Shown here: piece by piece, positions 54,012 through 63,182 of the stretch
How positions within the stretch are numbered: the stretch's first letter is position 1
Layout: the number at the start of each line of letters is the position of its first letter
Source: an uncultured Alphaproteobacteria bacterium
GTDB lineage: Bacteria > Pseudomonadota > Alphaproteobacteria > CAAHEQ01 > UBA3637
Assembly (NCBI GenBank): GCA_947586835.1
Contig: CANPXT010000007.1
Span: forward strand, 1-64,000
DNA: 64,000 nt
Direction of reading: 5' to 3'
The notes under the pieces: generated by a model
Database searches by the model: none
The model's input: the letters and a program-made list of their open reading frames with translations, nothing else
What the model was told of the DNA's origin: nothing
Made by a program: the position numbers and the translations under genes

Positions 54012-55046
54012 TTATTCCTTTCTGCCATATTTTTGTTTTTTCTCTGCCACAAATTTTTCCAATCGCTCTTTATTATTTTTCCAATATGCATAATTTTTAT
54101 TCACATAGTCCAAAACCGAATCTATATCCTTTATTCCCTGTTCACTTTCCGGAAATTTATCGAAAACACCTTGGTAATAAACATTAAAATAAACACGAGC
54201 TCTTTCTTCCCGTACGCCAGCTCTTTTTAATTCTTCATATATTATTATCGGCAGTTTAACCGTTGAATCATAATACCGCGATCGATTATTCACGATGCTT
54301 TGATTGTGATTTCGCTTATAATAAAGCGTTTCAAACATAGCCGTTCCGCGCGCACCGGCTTCCAAAGTTGATAAGAAAAAGACATCATCTTCAAAAGTTA
54401 AATTTGGAATAAAATAAATTTTATGTTTTTTCAAAAAATCCTTGGAATAAATCTGTTTTCCGCTCGTAACGGGATACCCCGCAATCATACCGACGGAAAA
54501 ACTGCGACCGTCAAAAGTTGTATTCCGATAATTTTTTAACGTCTTGGGTAATTGGGAATACCCATCCTGCATTTGAAACACACCGTTTTCATCAATCGGT
54601 TGAATGAAAAAAGAAATTAAATCGGGCCGGTTTGTTTTTTTGATTTGTTTTGCCAATTTAGATAATGCTTTCGGATCAATATAATCATCAGCATCAACAA
54701 ACCAAAAATAATCACCTTTTGCGATATTCATTCCCTTATTTCGCGCAATGGATAATCCGGAATTTTTTTGATTAATAATGCGAATTCGTTTATCTTTCGC
54801 TGCATATTTTTCAATAACTTCCAATGAATGATCCGTTGATCCGTCATTAATAATAATCATTTCAAAACGCGGATAATCGGAAGCCAACACGCTTGTAATC
54901 GTATCGCCGACATATTTTTCATAATTATAAACAGACGTTATGACCGAAAAATAAGGAAGTTGAAAGTATTCATATATAGCAAGTCCCGCATACGTTAAAA
55001 GAGCACAAACGGTATACAACTCCGAAAACAGCACACATTTCTTCAT
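54012..55046 (-). CDS. Family 2 glycosyltransferase
   Basis: The protein has 344 residues. An N-terminal hydrophobic stretch (LYTVCALLTYAGLAIYEYF) is unusual and may anchor it to the membrane. The GT2 core is clear: FSVITSVYNYEKYVGDTITSVL, IIINDGSTDHSLEVI, and the metal-binding VDADDYIDPKAL. GT2 enzymes build surface glycans. A well-placed AGGAGG site precedes the start. Confidence 0.9.
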   Translation of the reverse strand: MKKCVLFSELYTVCALLTYAGLAIYEYFQLPYFSVITSVYNYEKYVGDTITSVLASDYPRFEMIIINDGSTDHSLEVIEKYAAKDKRIRIINQKNSGLSIARNKGMNIAKGDYFWFVDADDYIDPKALSKLAKQIKKTNRPDLISFFIQPIDENGVFQMQDGYSQLPKTLKNYRNTTFDGRSFSVGMIAGYPVTSGKQIYSKDFLKKHKIYFIPNLTFEDDVFFLSTLEAGARGTAMFETLYYKRNHNQSIVNNRSRYYDSTVKLPIIIYEELKRAGVREERARVYFNVYYQGVFDKFPESEQGIKDIDSVLDYVNKNYAYWKNNKERLEKFVAEKKQKYGRKE

Positions 55047-55071
55047 ATATCCTCCTCATTCGAATATATGC

Positions 55072-55100
55072 ACTATATCAAAAACAATTATTCTCAGCAA
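55072..55100 (-). promoter_or_regulatory. Promoter of the GT2 gene
   Basis: On the minus strand TTGCTG (55100-55095) and TATAGT (55077-55072) are 17 bp apart, about 26 bases before the ATG. Confidence 0.5.
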
Positions 55101-55112
55101 CTGTTTTTTTAT

Positions 55113-56162
55113 TTATTTTAAATTTTCTTTAAAAAACGCCTCGATTTTATCAAACGGAATCTTTTCCATGTTATCATACAAATCAACATGATTGGCATTC
55201 GGTACAATCAGCAATTCCTTATTACTTCCCGTTAATTTTTTGAAAGCATCTTCACTAAAATAACGACTGTGAGCCTTTTCGCCATGTATCATTAAAACAG
55301 GCGAACGAATTTCGGAACTGTATGCCAAAATAGGCATATTGATAAACGATAAAGATGATGTCATATTCCAACCACCGGTCGAATTAATCGAGCGAGGATG
55401 GTATCCGCGTTTTGTTTTGTAATAACCGTAATAATCTTGCACGAACTGCGGTTCTTCTCCCGTTAATTTATCGGGTAACCCGGGCGCTGCAACATAAGAG
55501 TGATTTTGAAAATCTTTTGTTCGTTGCGCATTTAATTGTTCTTTTAATTGATAGCGCGCATCGGCATTCATGGCATCAAAATAGCCGTTGGCATTCACAC
55601 GCGACATATCATACATGGTTGCCGTAACGGTTGCTTTAATGCGCGTATCCATAGCCGCCGCATTCAACCCCATTCCACCAAAACCGCAAATACCGATTAA
55701 GCCGATTTTATCGGCATTCACAAACGGTTGAACGGATAAATAATCCACTGCGGCGCTGAAATCTTCGGTGTTAATGTCCGGCGAGGCCACATGCCGCACT
55801 TCACCGCCGCTTTCACCCGTAAACGAAGGATCAAAAGCTAACGTGACAAACCCGCGCGCCGCCAATGTTTGCGCATATAAGCCGGAAGCTTGCTCTTTCA
55901 CGGCACCGAACGGGCCCGCAATCACGATAGCCGGTAATTTTTCTTGTGTTTTGTTTTTCGGTGTGTATAAATCACCGACTAACGTAATACCGTATCGGTT
56001 TTGAAACGAAACTTTTTGTGTATCAACCAAATTGCTTTTTTCAAATGTTTTATCCCATACAATCTCATTTGAATCGGGGTTATTTGTTGCCGCCACTCCT
56101 GTTTGCGGGGCGGCCATTGCCAAACTGACGGCAATTGCCGAACAAGCTGCTGTTTTATTCAT
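55113..56162 (-). CDS. Secreted alpha/beta hydrolase (dienelactone-hydrolase-like)
   Basis: The protein has 349 residues. A signal peptide (AACSAIAVSLAMAAPQTGVAA) predicts export. The alpha/beta-hydrolase core begins near residue 50 (VSFQNRYGITLVGDLYTPK). The nucleophile elbow reads GICGFGGMG, with Cys in place of the more common Ser, as in dienelactone hydrolases. An acid region (PVLMIHGEKAHSRYFSEDAF) and the His in NANHVDLYD complete the triad. Substrate unknown. The gene diverges from the CMD/cupin gene. Confidence 0.88.
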   Translation of the reverse strand: MNKTAACSAIAVSLAMAAPQTGVAATNNPDSNEIVWDKTFEKSNLVDTQKVSFQNRYGITLVGDLYTPKNKTQEKLPAIVIAGPFGAVKEQASGLYAQTLAARGFVTLAFDPSFTGESGGEVRHVASPDINTEDFSAAVDYLSVQPFVNADKIGLIGICGFGGMGLNAAAMDTRIKATVTATMYDMSRVNANGYFDAMNADARYQLKEQLNAQRTKDFQNHSYVAAPGLPDKLTGEEPQFVQDYYGYYKTKRGYHPRSINSTGGWNMTSSLSFINMPILAYSSEIRSPVLMIHGEKAHSRYFSEDAFKKLTGSNKELLIVPNANHVDLYDNMEKIPFDKIEAFFKENLK

Positions 56163-56195
56163 TTTTTTCTCCTTTTTATTTTCATATTTATAAAA

Positions 56196-56224
56196 AGAAT
56201 AAAAGAAAAACGACCCTCTGTCAA
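56196..56224 (-). promoter_or_regulatory. Promoter of the secreted hydrolase gene
   Basis: On the minus strand a perfect TTGACA (56224-56219) and TATTCT (56201-56196) are 17 bp apart. Confidence 0.65.
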
Positions 56225-56269
56225 GGGCAAAAACCGATCAGAAAAAAATTTTATACGAATAATTTTTGA

Positions 56270-56298
56270 TTGACTAAAAAAACAAAACTCATTATACT
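56270..56298 (+). promoter_or_regulatory. Promoter of the CMD/cupin and flavin reductase genes
   Basis: TTGACT (56270-56275) and TATACT (56293-56298) are 17 bp apart; a strong AAGGAGGGT ribosome site precedes the ATG at 56326. Confidence 0.65.
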
Positions 56299-56325
56299 TA
56301 AAATTATCTTTTAAGGAGGGTAAAA

Positions 56326-57345
56326 ATGATTAAAAATATATTATGCGGTCTTCTTTTTTTCACATTCTTTTTTACAGGAGGAACATCTATGGCAAATACT
56401 TTATCACAAGAACAACAGGCTATTGTTCAAGTTGCGGTTCAAACGGCGCGCGGCAATATGAGTGCACTTAAAACGGCGCTCACAAACGCTTTAAACAGCG
56501 GTGTTTCGGTAAACACTTTAAAAGAAATTTTGGTTCAATCTTATGCTTATTGCGGTTTTCCGCGCAGTTTAAATGCTTTAAACGAACTGATGCAACTGAC
56601 GGAAGAACGCTCTCATCAAGATGCACTCGGCATCTCATCATCTGTTTTACCGAATGAAAACAGCTTAAAAATCGGCACACAAAATCAAACAAAACTGGTC
56701 GGTGCACCCGTAACCGGCAAACTTTTTGACTTTGCTCCGGCCATTGATGCTTATTTAAAAGCGCATTTGTTCGGCGATATTTTCGAACGTGAAAATGTTG
56801 ATTGGAAAACCCGTGAATTGGCCACCATTGCCATGTTGGCGGCAAGAACGGGCGTTGAAAGTCAATTAAACAGCCATATCGCCATCGGCAAACATAACGG
56901 TTTAACCAATGAGCAAATTGCCGAAATTTTAAAAACGGCGCAACAAGAAACAGCGAAAAACGTGTTATTTGGTTTTGGCAATGAAAACACGGCTTATGAA
57001 AAATATTTTATCGGAAAAAGTTATTTAAATCCGCTTACACAAACGGGTATTAACATTGCGAATGTGACTTTTGAACCGAAATGTCGCAATAATTGGCATA
57101 TTCATCACAAAGGCGGACAAATTTTATTGGTTGTCGCCGGTCGAGGCTATTATCAGGAATGGGGCAAGCCGGCGCAAGAATTAAAACCCGGAGACGTCGT
57201 GAACATCCCGCCCGAAGTTAAGCATTGGCACGGTGCGGCAAAAGACAGTTGGTTCACGCATTTAGCGCTTGCCGTTCCGGCAGAGGGTGCAACGAATGAA
57301 TGGCTTGAACCCGTTACCGATGAAGAATATAATAAATTAAAGTAA
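56326..57345 (+). CDS. Carboxymuconolactone decarboxylase-like and cupin fusion, exported
   Basis: The protein has 339 residues. A signal peptide (ILCGLLFFTFFFTGGTSMA) is followed by two CMD/AhpD-like helical units: one with QTARGNMSALKTALTNAL and a second with RELATIAMLAARTGVESQLNSHIAIGKHNGLTNEQI. The C-terminal 110 residues are a cupin (RNNWHIHHKGGQILLVVAGRGYYQEWG and PPEVKHWHGA) with metal-binding His residues. Similar fusions occur beside flavin reductases and hydrolases; a redox or detoxifying role is possible, substrate unknown. Confidence 0.88.
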   Translation: MIKNILCGLLFFTFFFTGGTSMANTLSQEQQAIVQVAVQTARGNMSALKTALTNALNSGVSVNTLKEILVQSYAYCGFPRSLNALNELMQLTEERSHQDALGISSSVLPNENSLKIGTQNQTKLVGAPVTGKLFDFAPAIDAYLKAHLFGDIFERENVDWKTRELATIAMLAARTGVESQLNSHIAIGKHNGLTNEQIAEILKTAQQETAKNVLFGFGNENTAYEKYFIGKSYLNPLTQTGINIANVTFEPKCRNNWHIHHKGGQILLVVAGRGYYQEWGKPAQELKPGDVVNIPPEVKHWHGAAKDSWFTHLALAVPAEGATNEWLEPVTDEEYNKLK

Positions 57346-57356
57346 AGGAGGAAAAT

Positions 57357-57923
57357 ATGAGAAAAAATTTAGGAAACAAAACACTTATATGCCCCCTACC
57401 GGTATTTATTATTGCCACATATGATGAAAACGGTGTGCCGAATGCCATGAATGCCGCTTGGGGAACGCAATGGAATTATCACGAAGTCAGTATTTTATTG
57501 GGTTCACATAAAACAACCGATAATTTAAAGCTCAAAAAGGCATTTACACTTGCTTTTGCGACGAAAGAAACGCTAAAAATTTCCGATTATTTCGGATTGG
57601 AAAGCGGTCGGCGCCTCAATAAAATTGAAAAGGCGAAAGTTCACGTTGAAAAAAGTCAATTTGTCGATGCACCCGTTATTACGGAATATCCGTTGGTATT
57701 AGAATGCGAAGTTGTTGAAATGCGTCCCGTTGATGAAGATTTTCAGGTCATCGGAAGGGTGGTAAATGTGACGGCAGATGAATCAATATTAAACGAAAAA
57801 GGCGAAATTGACATCGGCAAAATGAATCTGCTCACGTTTGACAGCGCCGCAAATGTTTATCGTTTGGTCGGCGAACCGGTCGGAGCAGCTTTTAAAGACG
57901 GTTTAACCATTAAAAATAAATAA
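57357..57923 (+). CDS. Flavin reductase family protein
   Basis: The protein has 188 residues. The FMN-binding split-barrel fold is indicated by PLPVFIIATYDENGVPNAMNAAWG near the start and by SHKTTDNLKLKKAFTLAFAT. Such proteins bind FMN and reduce flavins or iron compounds. It follows the CMD/cupin gene by 11 bases with GGAGG upstream, so they are co-transcribed. Confidence 0.88.
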   Translation: MRKNLGNKTLICPLPVFIIATYDENGVPNAMNAAWGTQWNYHEVSILLGSHKTTDNLKLKKAFTLAFATKETLKISDYFGLESGRRLNKIEKAKVHVEKSQFVDAPVITEYPLVLECEVVEMRPVDEDFQVIGRVVNVTADESILNEKGEIDIGKMNLLTFDSAANVYRLVGEPVGAAFKDGLTIKNK

Positions 57924-57946
57924 AGAACGTCAAACATACGTTCTTT
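57922..57946 (+). terminator. Hairpin after the flavin reductase gene
   Basis: AAAGAACGT (57922-57930) and ACGTTCTTT (57938-57946) form a perfect 9-bp stem with a 7-base loop. The T run is weak, so termination may depend on other factors. Confidence 0.5.
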
Positions 57947-58042
57947 GAGTTTAACAATATTTTGAAAGTCGTCCCATTTTTACGGGTTTTAAACGAGATA
58001 TATTCGTATGGTATTTTTTACATAAACATCATAAGATGTAAG

Positions 58043-58534
58043 TTATAATTTTTTATAAAACAGCGTAAGCGGAAGAGAAAACCGTTCGGAAATTTTTTCT
58101 TGTGACAAATCCTGCCTAAAACCTGTTTTTTGATAAAATCCCACAGAGGGACCGTTTTTGAGAGTCCACGCTTCACAAACTTTATACCCTGCTGCTTTTT
58201 TTTCGGCGCAAATGTTTTCAACCATTCTTCGCCCGATACTCTGTCTCTGCTGATCGGGACGGATATATATTGCCATAATTTCAAAACACGACAGACGCGG
58301 ATAAACAACATAGGCAAAACCGACAATCTGATCATTTTTCACTGCGACATAAGCAGTGATTTCAGGTTTCGAAAGAAAGTTTTTCGTACGATGCACGACA
58401 TCTTCATTCAGAACCAACGCATTTAAATATTCATCCGACAACAATCCGCGATATGCCGCTTGATATGCTGCTATTTGTATTTGTTTAATGCTTCGGGCAT
58501 CATCCGGCAAAGCTTTTCGAATTAAAATCATCAC
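58043..58534 (-). CDS. GNAT acetyltransferase
   Basis: The protein has 163 residues. IRKALPDDARSIKQIQIAAYQAAYRGLLSDEYL is a common GNAT N-terminus. The acetyl-CoA loop is IRPDQQRQSIGRRMVENI, close to the Q/R-x-x-G-x-G/A motif. CEAWTLKNGPSVGFYQKTGF is the end of the fold. Substrate unknown. An alternative start one codon downstream is possible. The gene is alone, between the flavin reductase and the recombinase. Confidence 0.9.
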   Translation of the reverse strand: MMILIRKALPDDARSIKQIQIAAYQAAYRGLLSDEYLNALVLNEDVVHRTKNFLSKPEITAYVAVKNDQIVGFAYVVYPRLSCFEIMAIYIRPDQQRQSIGRRMVENICAEKKAAGYKVCEAWTLKNGPSVGFYQKTGFRQDLSQEKISERFSLPLTLFYKKL

Positions 58535-58672
58535 ACAATCTCCTTTCCAATTAATTTTAATAATACCTCTTTTTTTTCTTTACGAGCAAGAAAAATCATT
58601 CGACACGATTTATTTTTAGTTTTTCATTCATGTTTCTCTTTTTTTATTTTGCACGAACAAATTTTTAATAAA

Positions 58673-58703
58673 TAACGTCAGAACGTTAAATTAAGTATTG
58701 ACA
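58673..58703 (+). promoter_or_regulatory. Palindrome and -35 upstream of the recombinase
   Basis: TAACGT (58673-58678) and ACGTTA (58683-58688) form an inverted repeat with a CAGA spacer. Ten bases further a perfect TTGACA is seen (58698-58703), but the -10 is poor. The palindrome could be an operator or a recombinase-binding site. Confidence 0.3.
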
Positions 58704-58757
58704 TATTTGTTTTTATGGGTAATTGTTATTTTATAACTACAACCAAAAGGATATAAT

Positions 58758-59351
58758 ATGATTTACGGCTATATTCGTGTTTCAACAGACCATCAATCTG
58801 TAGAGAATCAGCGTTTTGAAATTAAAAAATTTTGTGCAATCAATCATTTAAAAGTAAATATGTGGATTGAAGAAACCATCTCTTCCCGCACCAGTTTGGA
58901 AGAAAGACAATTAGGACAACTTCTGAATCAATTGCGCGCCGGTGATATTCTTATTTCTACCGAATTATCCCGATTAGGCAGAAATTTATTACAGGTTATG
59001 GGCATCTTACAAAATTGCTTGGAAAAAGAATGTCAAGTTTGGACCATTAAAGAACATTATCGTTTAGGTGCCGATATTCAATCAAAAGTTTTAGCGTTCG
59101 CATTTGCTCTTTCGGCAGAAATTGAGCGTCAACTGATTTCACAACGCACCAAAGAAAGTTTACTTCGGTTAAAGGCCGAAGGAAAGCATTTAGGTCGTCC
59201 TTTCGGATTTCGATGTGCTTTTTCGAAACTGAAAAAGGAAAAATCTCGCATTATTGTTTTGGAAAAAAGCAAAATTTCGAAACGAAAAATTGCGCAAATG
59301 TATCATGTCAGTCGAAACACGATCAGTCGATTTTTAAAAGAAGAACGCTGA
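58758..59351 (+). CDS. Serine recombinase (resolvase/invertase family)
   Basis: The protein has 197 residues. The catalytic domain starts MIYGYIRVSTDHQSVENQ, with the nucleophilic Ser in RVST. The conserved ELSRLGRNLLQVMGIL and SAEIERQLISQRTKESLLR segments follow. A short helix-turn-helix at the end (ISKRKIAQMYHVSRNTISRF) binds DNA. The size fits a resolvase or invertase rather than a large integrase. No inverted segment or transposase is visible nearby, but a foreign-looking stretch follows directly. Confidence 0.93.
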   Translation: MIYGYIRVSTDHQSVENQRFEIKKFCAINHLKVNMWIEETISSRTSLEERQLGQLLNQLRAGDILISTELSRLGRNLLQVMGILQNCLEKECQVWTIKEHYRLGADIQSKVLAFAFALSAEIERQLISQRTKESLLRLKAEGKHLGRPFGFRCAFSKLKKEKSRIIVLEKSKISKRKIAQMYHVSRNTISRFLKEER

Positions 59352-59435
59352 AAAAAAATTTTGAAAAATGTCAAAAAATCAGCACCGCTTACCCGTTTTA
59401 TTTGTATGAGTCAAAATATTAATAGGAGATGCATC

Positions 59436-59882
59436 ATGTCGGAACGAGTGAAATTTAATGCTAGTGTCAGTTTTATCCTTGAAAAAGATAATAAGTTTTT
59501 ATTATTTTATCGAACAGACGGATATTTTAAAGATGGGTGGTGGGTTCTTCCTGCTGGGCATATAGAAGAAAATGAAACCGCCACACAAACCGTTATCCGT
59601 GAAGCAAAAGAAGAACTTGGGATTAGTGTGGAGCCTAAAGATGTTGTTTTTGCACATCTTGTTCATAATTTAGTAGGTGAAAACAAAAGAATGGACTTTT
59701 ATTTCCTTGTGAAAGATTTTAAAGGAGAAATAAAAAATTTAGAGCCCACGAAGTGTTCAAGTATGACTTTTTTTGCAAAAGATGATTTGCCACCTTTAGA
59801 AAAAATAGCCCCTACCACATTACAAGCGTTGCAAAATATTTGGCAAACTGTTTTTTATTCTGAACGGTACCCCAATAATTAA
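59436..59882 (+). CDS. NUDIX hydrolase
   Basis: The protein has 148 residues. The ATG at 59436 has TAGGAG upstream. The Nudix box reads GHIEENETATQTVIREAKEEL, with the REAKEE core for metal binding. Such enzymes hydrolyse nucleoside diphosphate derivatives; substrate unknown. Codon use includes ATA, AGA and GTA codons that the housekeeping genes rarely use, so the gene is probably acquired. It precedes a transketolase fragment. Confidence 0.9.
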   Translation: MSERVKFNASVSFILEKDNKFLLFYRTDGYFKDGWWVLPAGHIEENETATQTVIREAKEELGISVEPKDVVFAHLVHNLVGENKRMDFYFLVKDFKGEIKNLEPTKCSSMTFFAKDDLPPLEKIAPTTLQALQNIWQTVFYSERYPNN

Positions 59883-59912
59883 AATTATGTAGTTCTATTA
59901 ACTGGAGTGGTC

Positions 59913-60134
59913 ATGAAATTAGAAGAACATATTAAAAATATACGAATACGAACATTAAAAATGACTCATACTGCTCAAGCAGAGCATATAGGTAGTTGTT
60001 TTTCGTGTATAGAAATTTTAGCCTCTCTTTATTCATCCGTTTTAGATTTGTCTTCAAATAATTGTAAAGAAAATTATTTTATACTAAGCAAAGGACATGC
60101 GATTGCTGCTCTTTATTCAACTTTCTGTGAATAA
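59913..60134 (+). pseudogene. Truncated transketolase N-terminal subunit
   Basis: Only 73 codons remain of a subunit that normally has about 270. The ATG at 59913 has GGAG six bases upstream. The sequence matches the thiamine-diphosphate-binding start of transketolase: IRIRTLKMTHTAQAEHIGSCFS and YFILSKGHAIAALYS. The frame then ends at TAA and no continuation was found downstream. Base and codon use match the NUDIX gene and differ from the flanks, so both were probably acquired together and later broken. Confidence 0.7.
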
Positions 60135-60295
60135 AGCACAGACCTGAAAAACACGTTTAAAAACGCAATATTTCATTATCATTCGGATTTTTTAATAAAT
60201 CAGTTTTTTTTGTTTTTTATTTTTTTACCGTATTGAGAGATAAATTTAATTTTCGCATACAAATATAAACCGTTGTTATTTTTTAAAACGATTGT

Positions 60296-61243
60296 TTATG
60301 GTTCATGCGGAGAAATTACGGTCACATGTTCGCCCCAAGTGTAAAGATGCCAATCCATTTCCATACGACCGCCGCAACGAAAACGAACCGTCAATGTACC
60401 GTCGGGATTTTTGCGCACAGTTTGAGACGGATGAAATATATAATGAGAAGCCTCATCAGCTGTTTCTTTATCAAAAAGCCATTCCACATCAACCGGATCT
60501 TCCTGAAAAACGCCGAAAGATTGTTCCGCATATTTTTGAAGTGAAAAATCAGTCGGATATACAAATATATCAGGCAAAATCTTAACATCTTTGACGTTCA
60601 TTAAAATAAAGTTATGCGGTAAACCGTTTCCAAAGCCGTCGGAGTGAATTGCCACCAGATAGTGATTTCTGTCGCCATATAAAAAACCTAACGGATTAAG
60701 CGTATTATAACTGGTTTTTTTGCTGTTCTTATTTTGATATGTGATCCGAATTTGATGACAAGACAAAATAGCTTCACGAATAGCGTTTAAAACAGCGTCA
60801 TCAATTTTAATTTTCGGTCCCGGGCGACAGGCAATGCCTTCCGCACGCATCAGCTCTTCCGCATCCGGCTCGATTCTGCGAAAAGTTTCCGCCTTTATGG
60901 AAGCTTTGATTTTCTTGATAATGCCGTCCAATTTATCGGCTTTTTCATGCAAATGACTTTTTTGCAAAGCTTCCTTTGCTATATTGAGGCAAGATAATTC
61001 TTCAGCATTAAATTGAATAATATCGCGCAAGGTTCCCTGCGGAATATACCACCGTTTTTCCCGAGTTCCCGAATCCGTTTCGACAGTTTGAGGAAAGCGC
61101 AATAAAATTAAATTACGCATACGATCCGCCGTACGTTTGGAAACACCGAAATGTTTCATAATATCTTTTAAACTGACACCTTCACGAGAAGATTGCATCC
61201 ATATGGCAAGATCAAGCAACTGTTCTGTTTTTTCATAAGACAT
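60296..61243 (-). CDS. WYL-domain transcriptional regulator
   Basis: The protein has 315 residues. The N-terminal winged helix (LDLAIWMQSSREGVSLKDIMKHFGVSKRTADRMRNLIL) binds DNA. The middle holds the WYL ligand-binding domain (RITYQNKNSKKTSYNTLNPLGFLYGDRNHYLVA) and the C-terminal extension WCX (FRCGGRMEMDWHLYTWGEHVTVISP). WYL proteins sense nucleotides or DNA and often control defence or stress genes. The target is unknown; its nearest neighbours are the HExxH genes. Confidence 0.92.
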   Translation of the reverse strand: MSYEKTEQLLDLAIWMQSSREGVSLKDIMKHFGVSKRTADRMRNLILLRFPQTVETDSGTREKRWYIPQGTLRDIIQFNAEELSCLNIAKEALQKSHLHEKADKLDGIIKKIKASIKAETFRRIEPDAEELMRAEGIACRPGPKIKIDDAVLNAIREAILSCHQIRITYQNKNSKKTSYNTLNPLGFLYGDRNHYLVAIHSDGFGNGLPHNFILMNVKDVKILPDIFVYPTDFSLQKYAEQSFGVFQEDPVDVEWLFDKETADEASHYIFHPSQTVRKNPDGTLTVRFRCGGRMEMDWHLYTWGEHVTVISPHEP

Positions 61244-61265
61244 AAGACCTCTCTTTCAAAAGCAT

Positions 61266-61294
61266 ATTTTACGGAATTTTATTTTAAAAAACAA
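61266..61294 (-). promoter_or_regulatory. Promoter of the WYL regulator
   Basis: On the minus strand TTGTTT (61294-61289) and TAAAAT (61271-61266) are separated by 17 bp, about 23 bases before the ATG. Confidence 0.4.
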
Positions 61295-61416
61295 GAAAAA
61301 TATGTCAACAGTGCTTATGAACAGGTTTTTCAAGAAATTCAAGAAGTTATAGAATTAATTGCTCAGATGGTATTTAAAACATTTAACGGTGCAACAGAAG
61401 AAAAAATACATTTTTC

Positions 61417-61445
61417 TTGAAACAAGGCATAAAATCGTGTATAAT
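61417..61445 (+). promoter_or_regulatory. Promoter of the first HExxH protein gene
   Basis: TTGAAA (61417-61422) and a perfect TATAAT (61440-61445) are separated by 17 bp. Confidence 0.65.
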
Positions 61446-61479
61446 AGCAAAATAAAGCAATATTTAAGGAGAAATGATA

Positions 61480-63105
61480 ATGGCAATGAACAATAACAAA
61501 ACCGTGCAAAAAACAATTTCCGATGAACGCAAAGAAAAATTAAAAGAAGCATTGAAAAAAGCAGATGAAGCCGATATAACAGGTAACACACAAGAATTTC
61601 AAGAAGCAACAATGGCGCTTTACACTTTCGGATCAATTCAAGATATAAGTGCTGCAGATGAGTTATTTTCTCATACCACATCAACGCAAACAAATACATC
61701 ACAAAACCAAGAATACGCCAGAAAAAAAGAGGAAGCGCTGAAAGAAGCAGAAGAAGCCGAAATAACGGGTGATAACCAAAAATTCTGGGAAGCATCAATG
61801 GCTTTTTACGTTTATGGTTCCATTCAGGCGATAAATACTGCTGATGATTTATTTTCCGGAAAATCATCAACAGATTCGAAACAGTCATCTTCCGCCAAAA
61901 AAGCGCTTGCCCTTTATAAAACTCTTTCCGAAAAGGAATGGAAACAATATTTCGGTTTACTTGATACAACGCGGTTAAGTCAAGCACAATCCGAACGATT
62001 AAAAAATGATTTAAGAGACAGCGCCGAAAAAGAACCTTATTTACGTCGTTTAGTGCGAGAAACCATTCAACACGGCAAGCCCATTACCTTTTCCTCAACG
62101 CCCCGAGATCAAATAGCCTTACTCCGCAAAGGTGCTGCAGCTGATGCTGACTTGACAACCAGACATATTCGTGTATCACCGAGATACATTGATGATTCAG
62201 GCACAATCTTTCATGAAGTTCTTCATATCGGACAAAATGATGACGGTTTAGGTTCATATAGCCGTTCTTTATCGCGTGAATCGGTTCAAAAAAAATTGAA
62301 ATTCATTGAAGCGGAAGCTATGTCAATCAGTTATTTATGTAATCATTATGAACCGCGATATTGGGAACCTGATTATTTTCGCAAACTGATTAAAAAAAAT
62401 GAAAACGAACTGCGCGAAAATCAACAAGATATTCCTGCCGGATTAACCGATGAAGAAAAAGAACTTTTTATTCACTCACAAGCTGTTAATCGCACCATCG
62501 GTGCATCGATTCATATTTTAATGCAGCCGGAAGGAGAAAAGACTCAACAAACAGCCGCTGCTTACGGCATTGAATTAAATAAATATGATTTACAAGAACT
62601 AAATCAGTGGAAAAAATTTTATAACAATTCTCATAAAGAGTGGATCTGTCAGAATTTTTCCGCTCATAGAGTAACGTTTCCCGAACAAGAACAACGTGTT
62701 TATAACTATATTACCAATCGTTACCCCGTCTTAAAAGGAAAAAATTTTTATGTTACCGGTTTAACCGATGAAGAACAAAGAGCATGGAACATTCACGAAT
62801 CCGTTAGCTTGTATATCGAAGAAAAAAACTATAGAAACGCACCGGAGAAACAATCTCTTCAAGATCATTTACAAAACACAGAGCTTAATAAAACCAACAA
62901 ACCGGAAGCTTCAGAAAATGAAACACACAACACCCCCAAAATACAACAACAACTTGCACAAGCAACCGTAAACGAGAGTTTATCTGATAAAACCGTTGAT
63001 ACACAACCCAAACTATCTGCCACAATCAAATCAACGGCGCAAGAATATGAAGAAAGTAACAAAATCTCTTCAATTATCTTGCAAGAACCGGAAAAAAGTG
63101 TTTAA
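61480..63105 (+). CDS. Putative zinc-metallopeptidase-like protein, tandem copy 1
   Basis: The protein has 541 residues. The ATG at 61480 is chosen because AAGGAG lies 8 bases upstream; an ATG six bases earlier is too close. Two N-terminal units of about 50 residues repeat (EALKKADEADITGNTQEFQEATMALYTFGSIQDISAADELF and a second copy). The central part has LSEKEWKQYFGLLDTTRLSQAQSERLK and then IFHEVLHIGQNDDGLGSYSRS, where HEVLH fits the HExxH zinc-ligand motif. The C-terminal 100 residues are low-complexity (Asn/Thr/Glu). I recall a putative metallopeptidase family DUF6782 with similar layout, but cannot confirm it. No signal peptide. A paralogue follows at 63183. Confidence 0.75.
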   Translation: MAMNNNKTVQKTISDERKEKLKEALKKADEADITGNTQEFQEATMALYTFGSIQDISAADELFSHTTSTQTNTSQNQEYARKKEEALKEAEEAEITGDNQKFWEASMAFYVYGSIQAINTADDLFSGKSSTDSKQSSSAKKALALYKTLSEKEWKQYFGLLDTTRLSQAQSERLKNDLRDSAEKEPYLRRLVRETIQHGKPITFSSTPRDQIALLRKGAAADADLTTRHIRVSPRYIDDSGTIFHEVLHIGQNDDGLGSYSRSLSRESVQKKLKFIEAEAMSISYLCNHYEPRYWEPDYFRKLIKKNENELRENQQDIPAGLTDEEKELFIHSQAVNRTIGASIHILMQPEGEKTQQTAAAYGIELNKYDLQELNQWKKFYNNSHKEWICQNFSAHRVTFPEQEQRVYNYITNRYPVLKGKNFYVTGLTDEEQRAWNIHESVSLYIEEKNYRNAPEKQSLQDHLQNTELNKTNKPEASENETHNTPKIQQQLAQATVNESLSDKTVDTQPKLSATIKSTAQEYEESNKISSIILQEPEKSV

Positions 63106-63182
63106 CACCATTTCTTTTTTACTTGAAAAATTTTTGATAAAGGACAGTCAACAAAATTAAAGAATATTTAGGAGAAATGATA

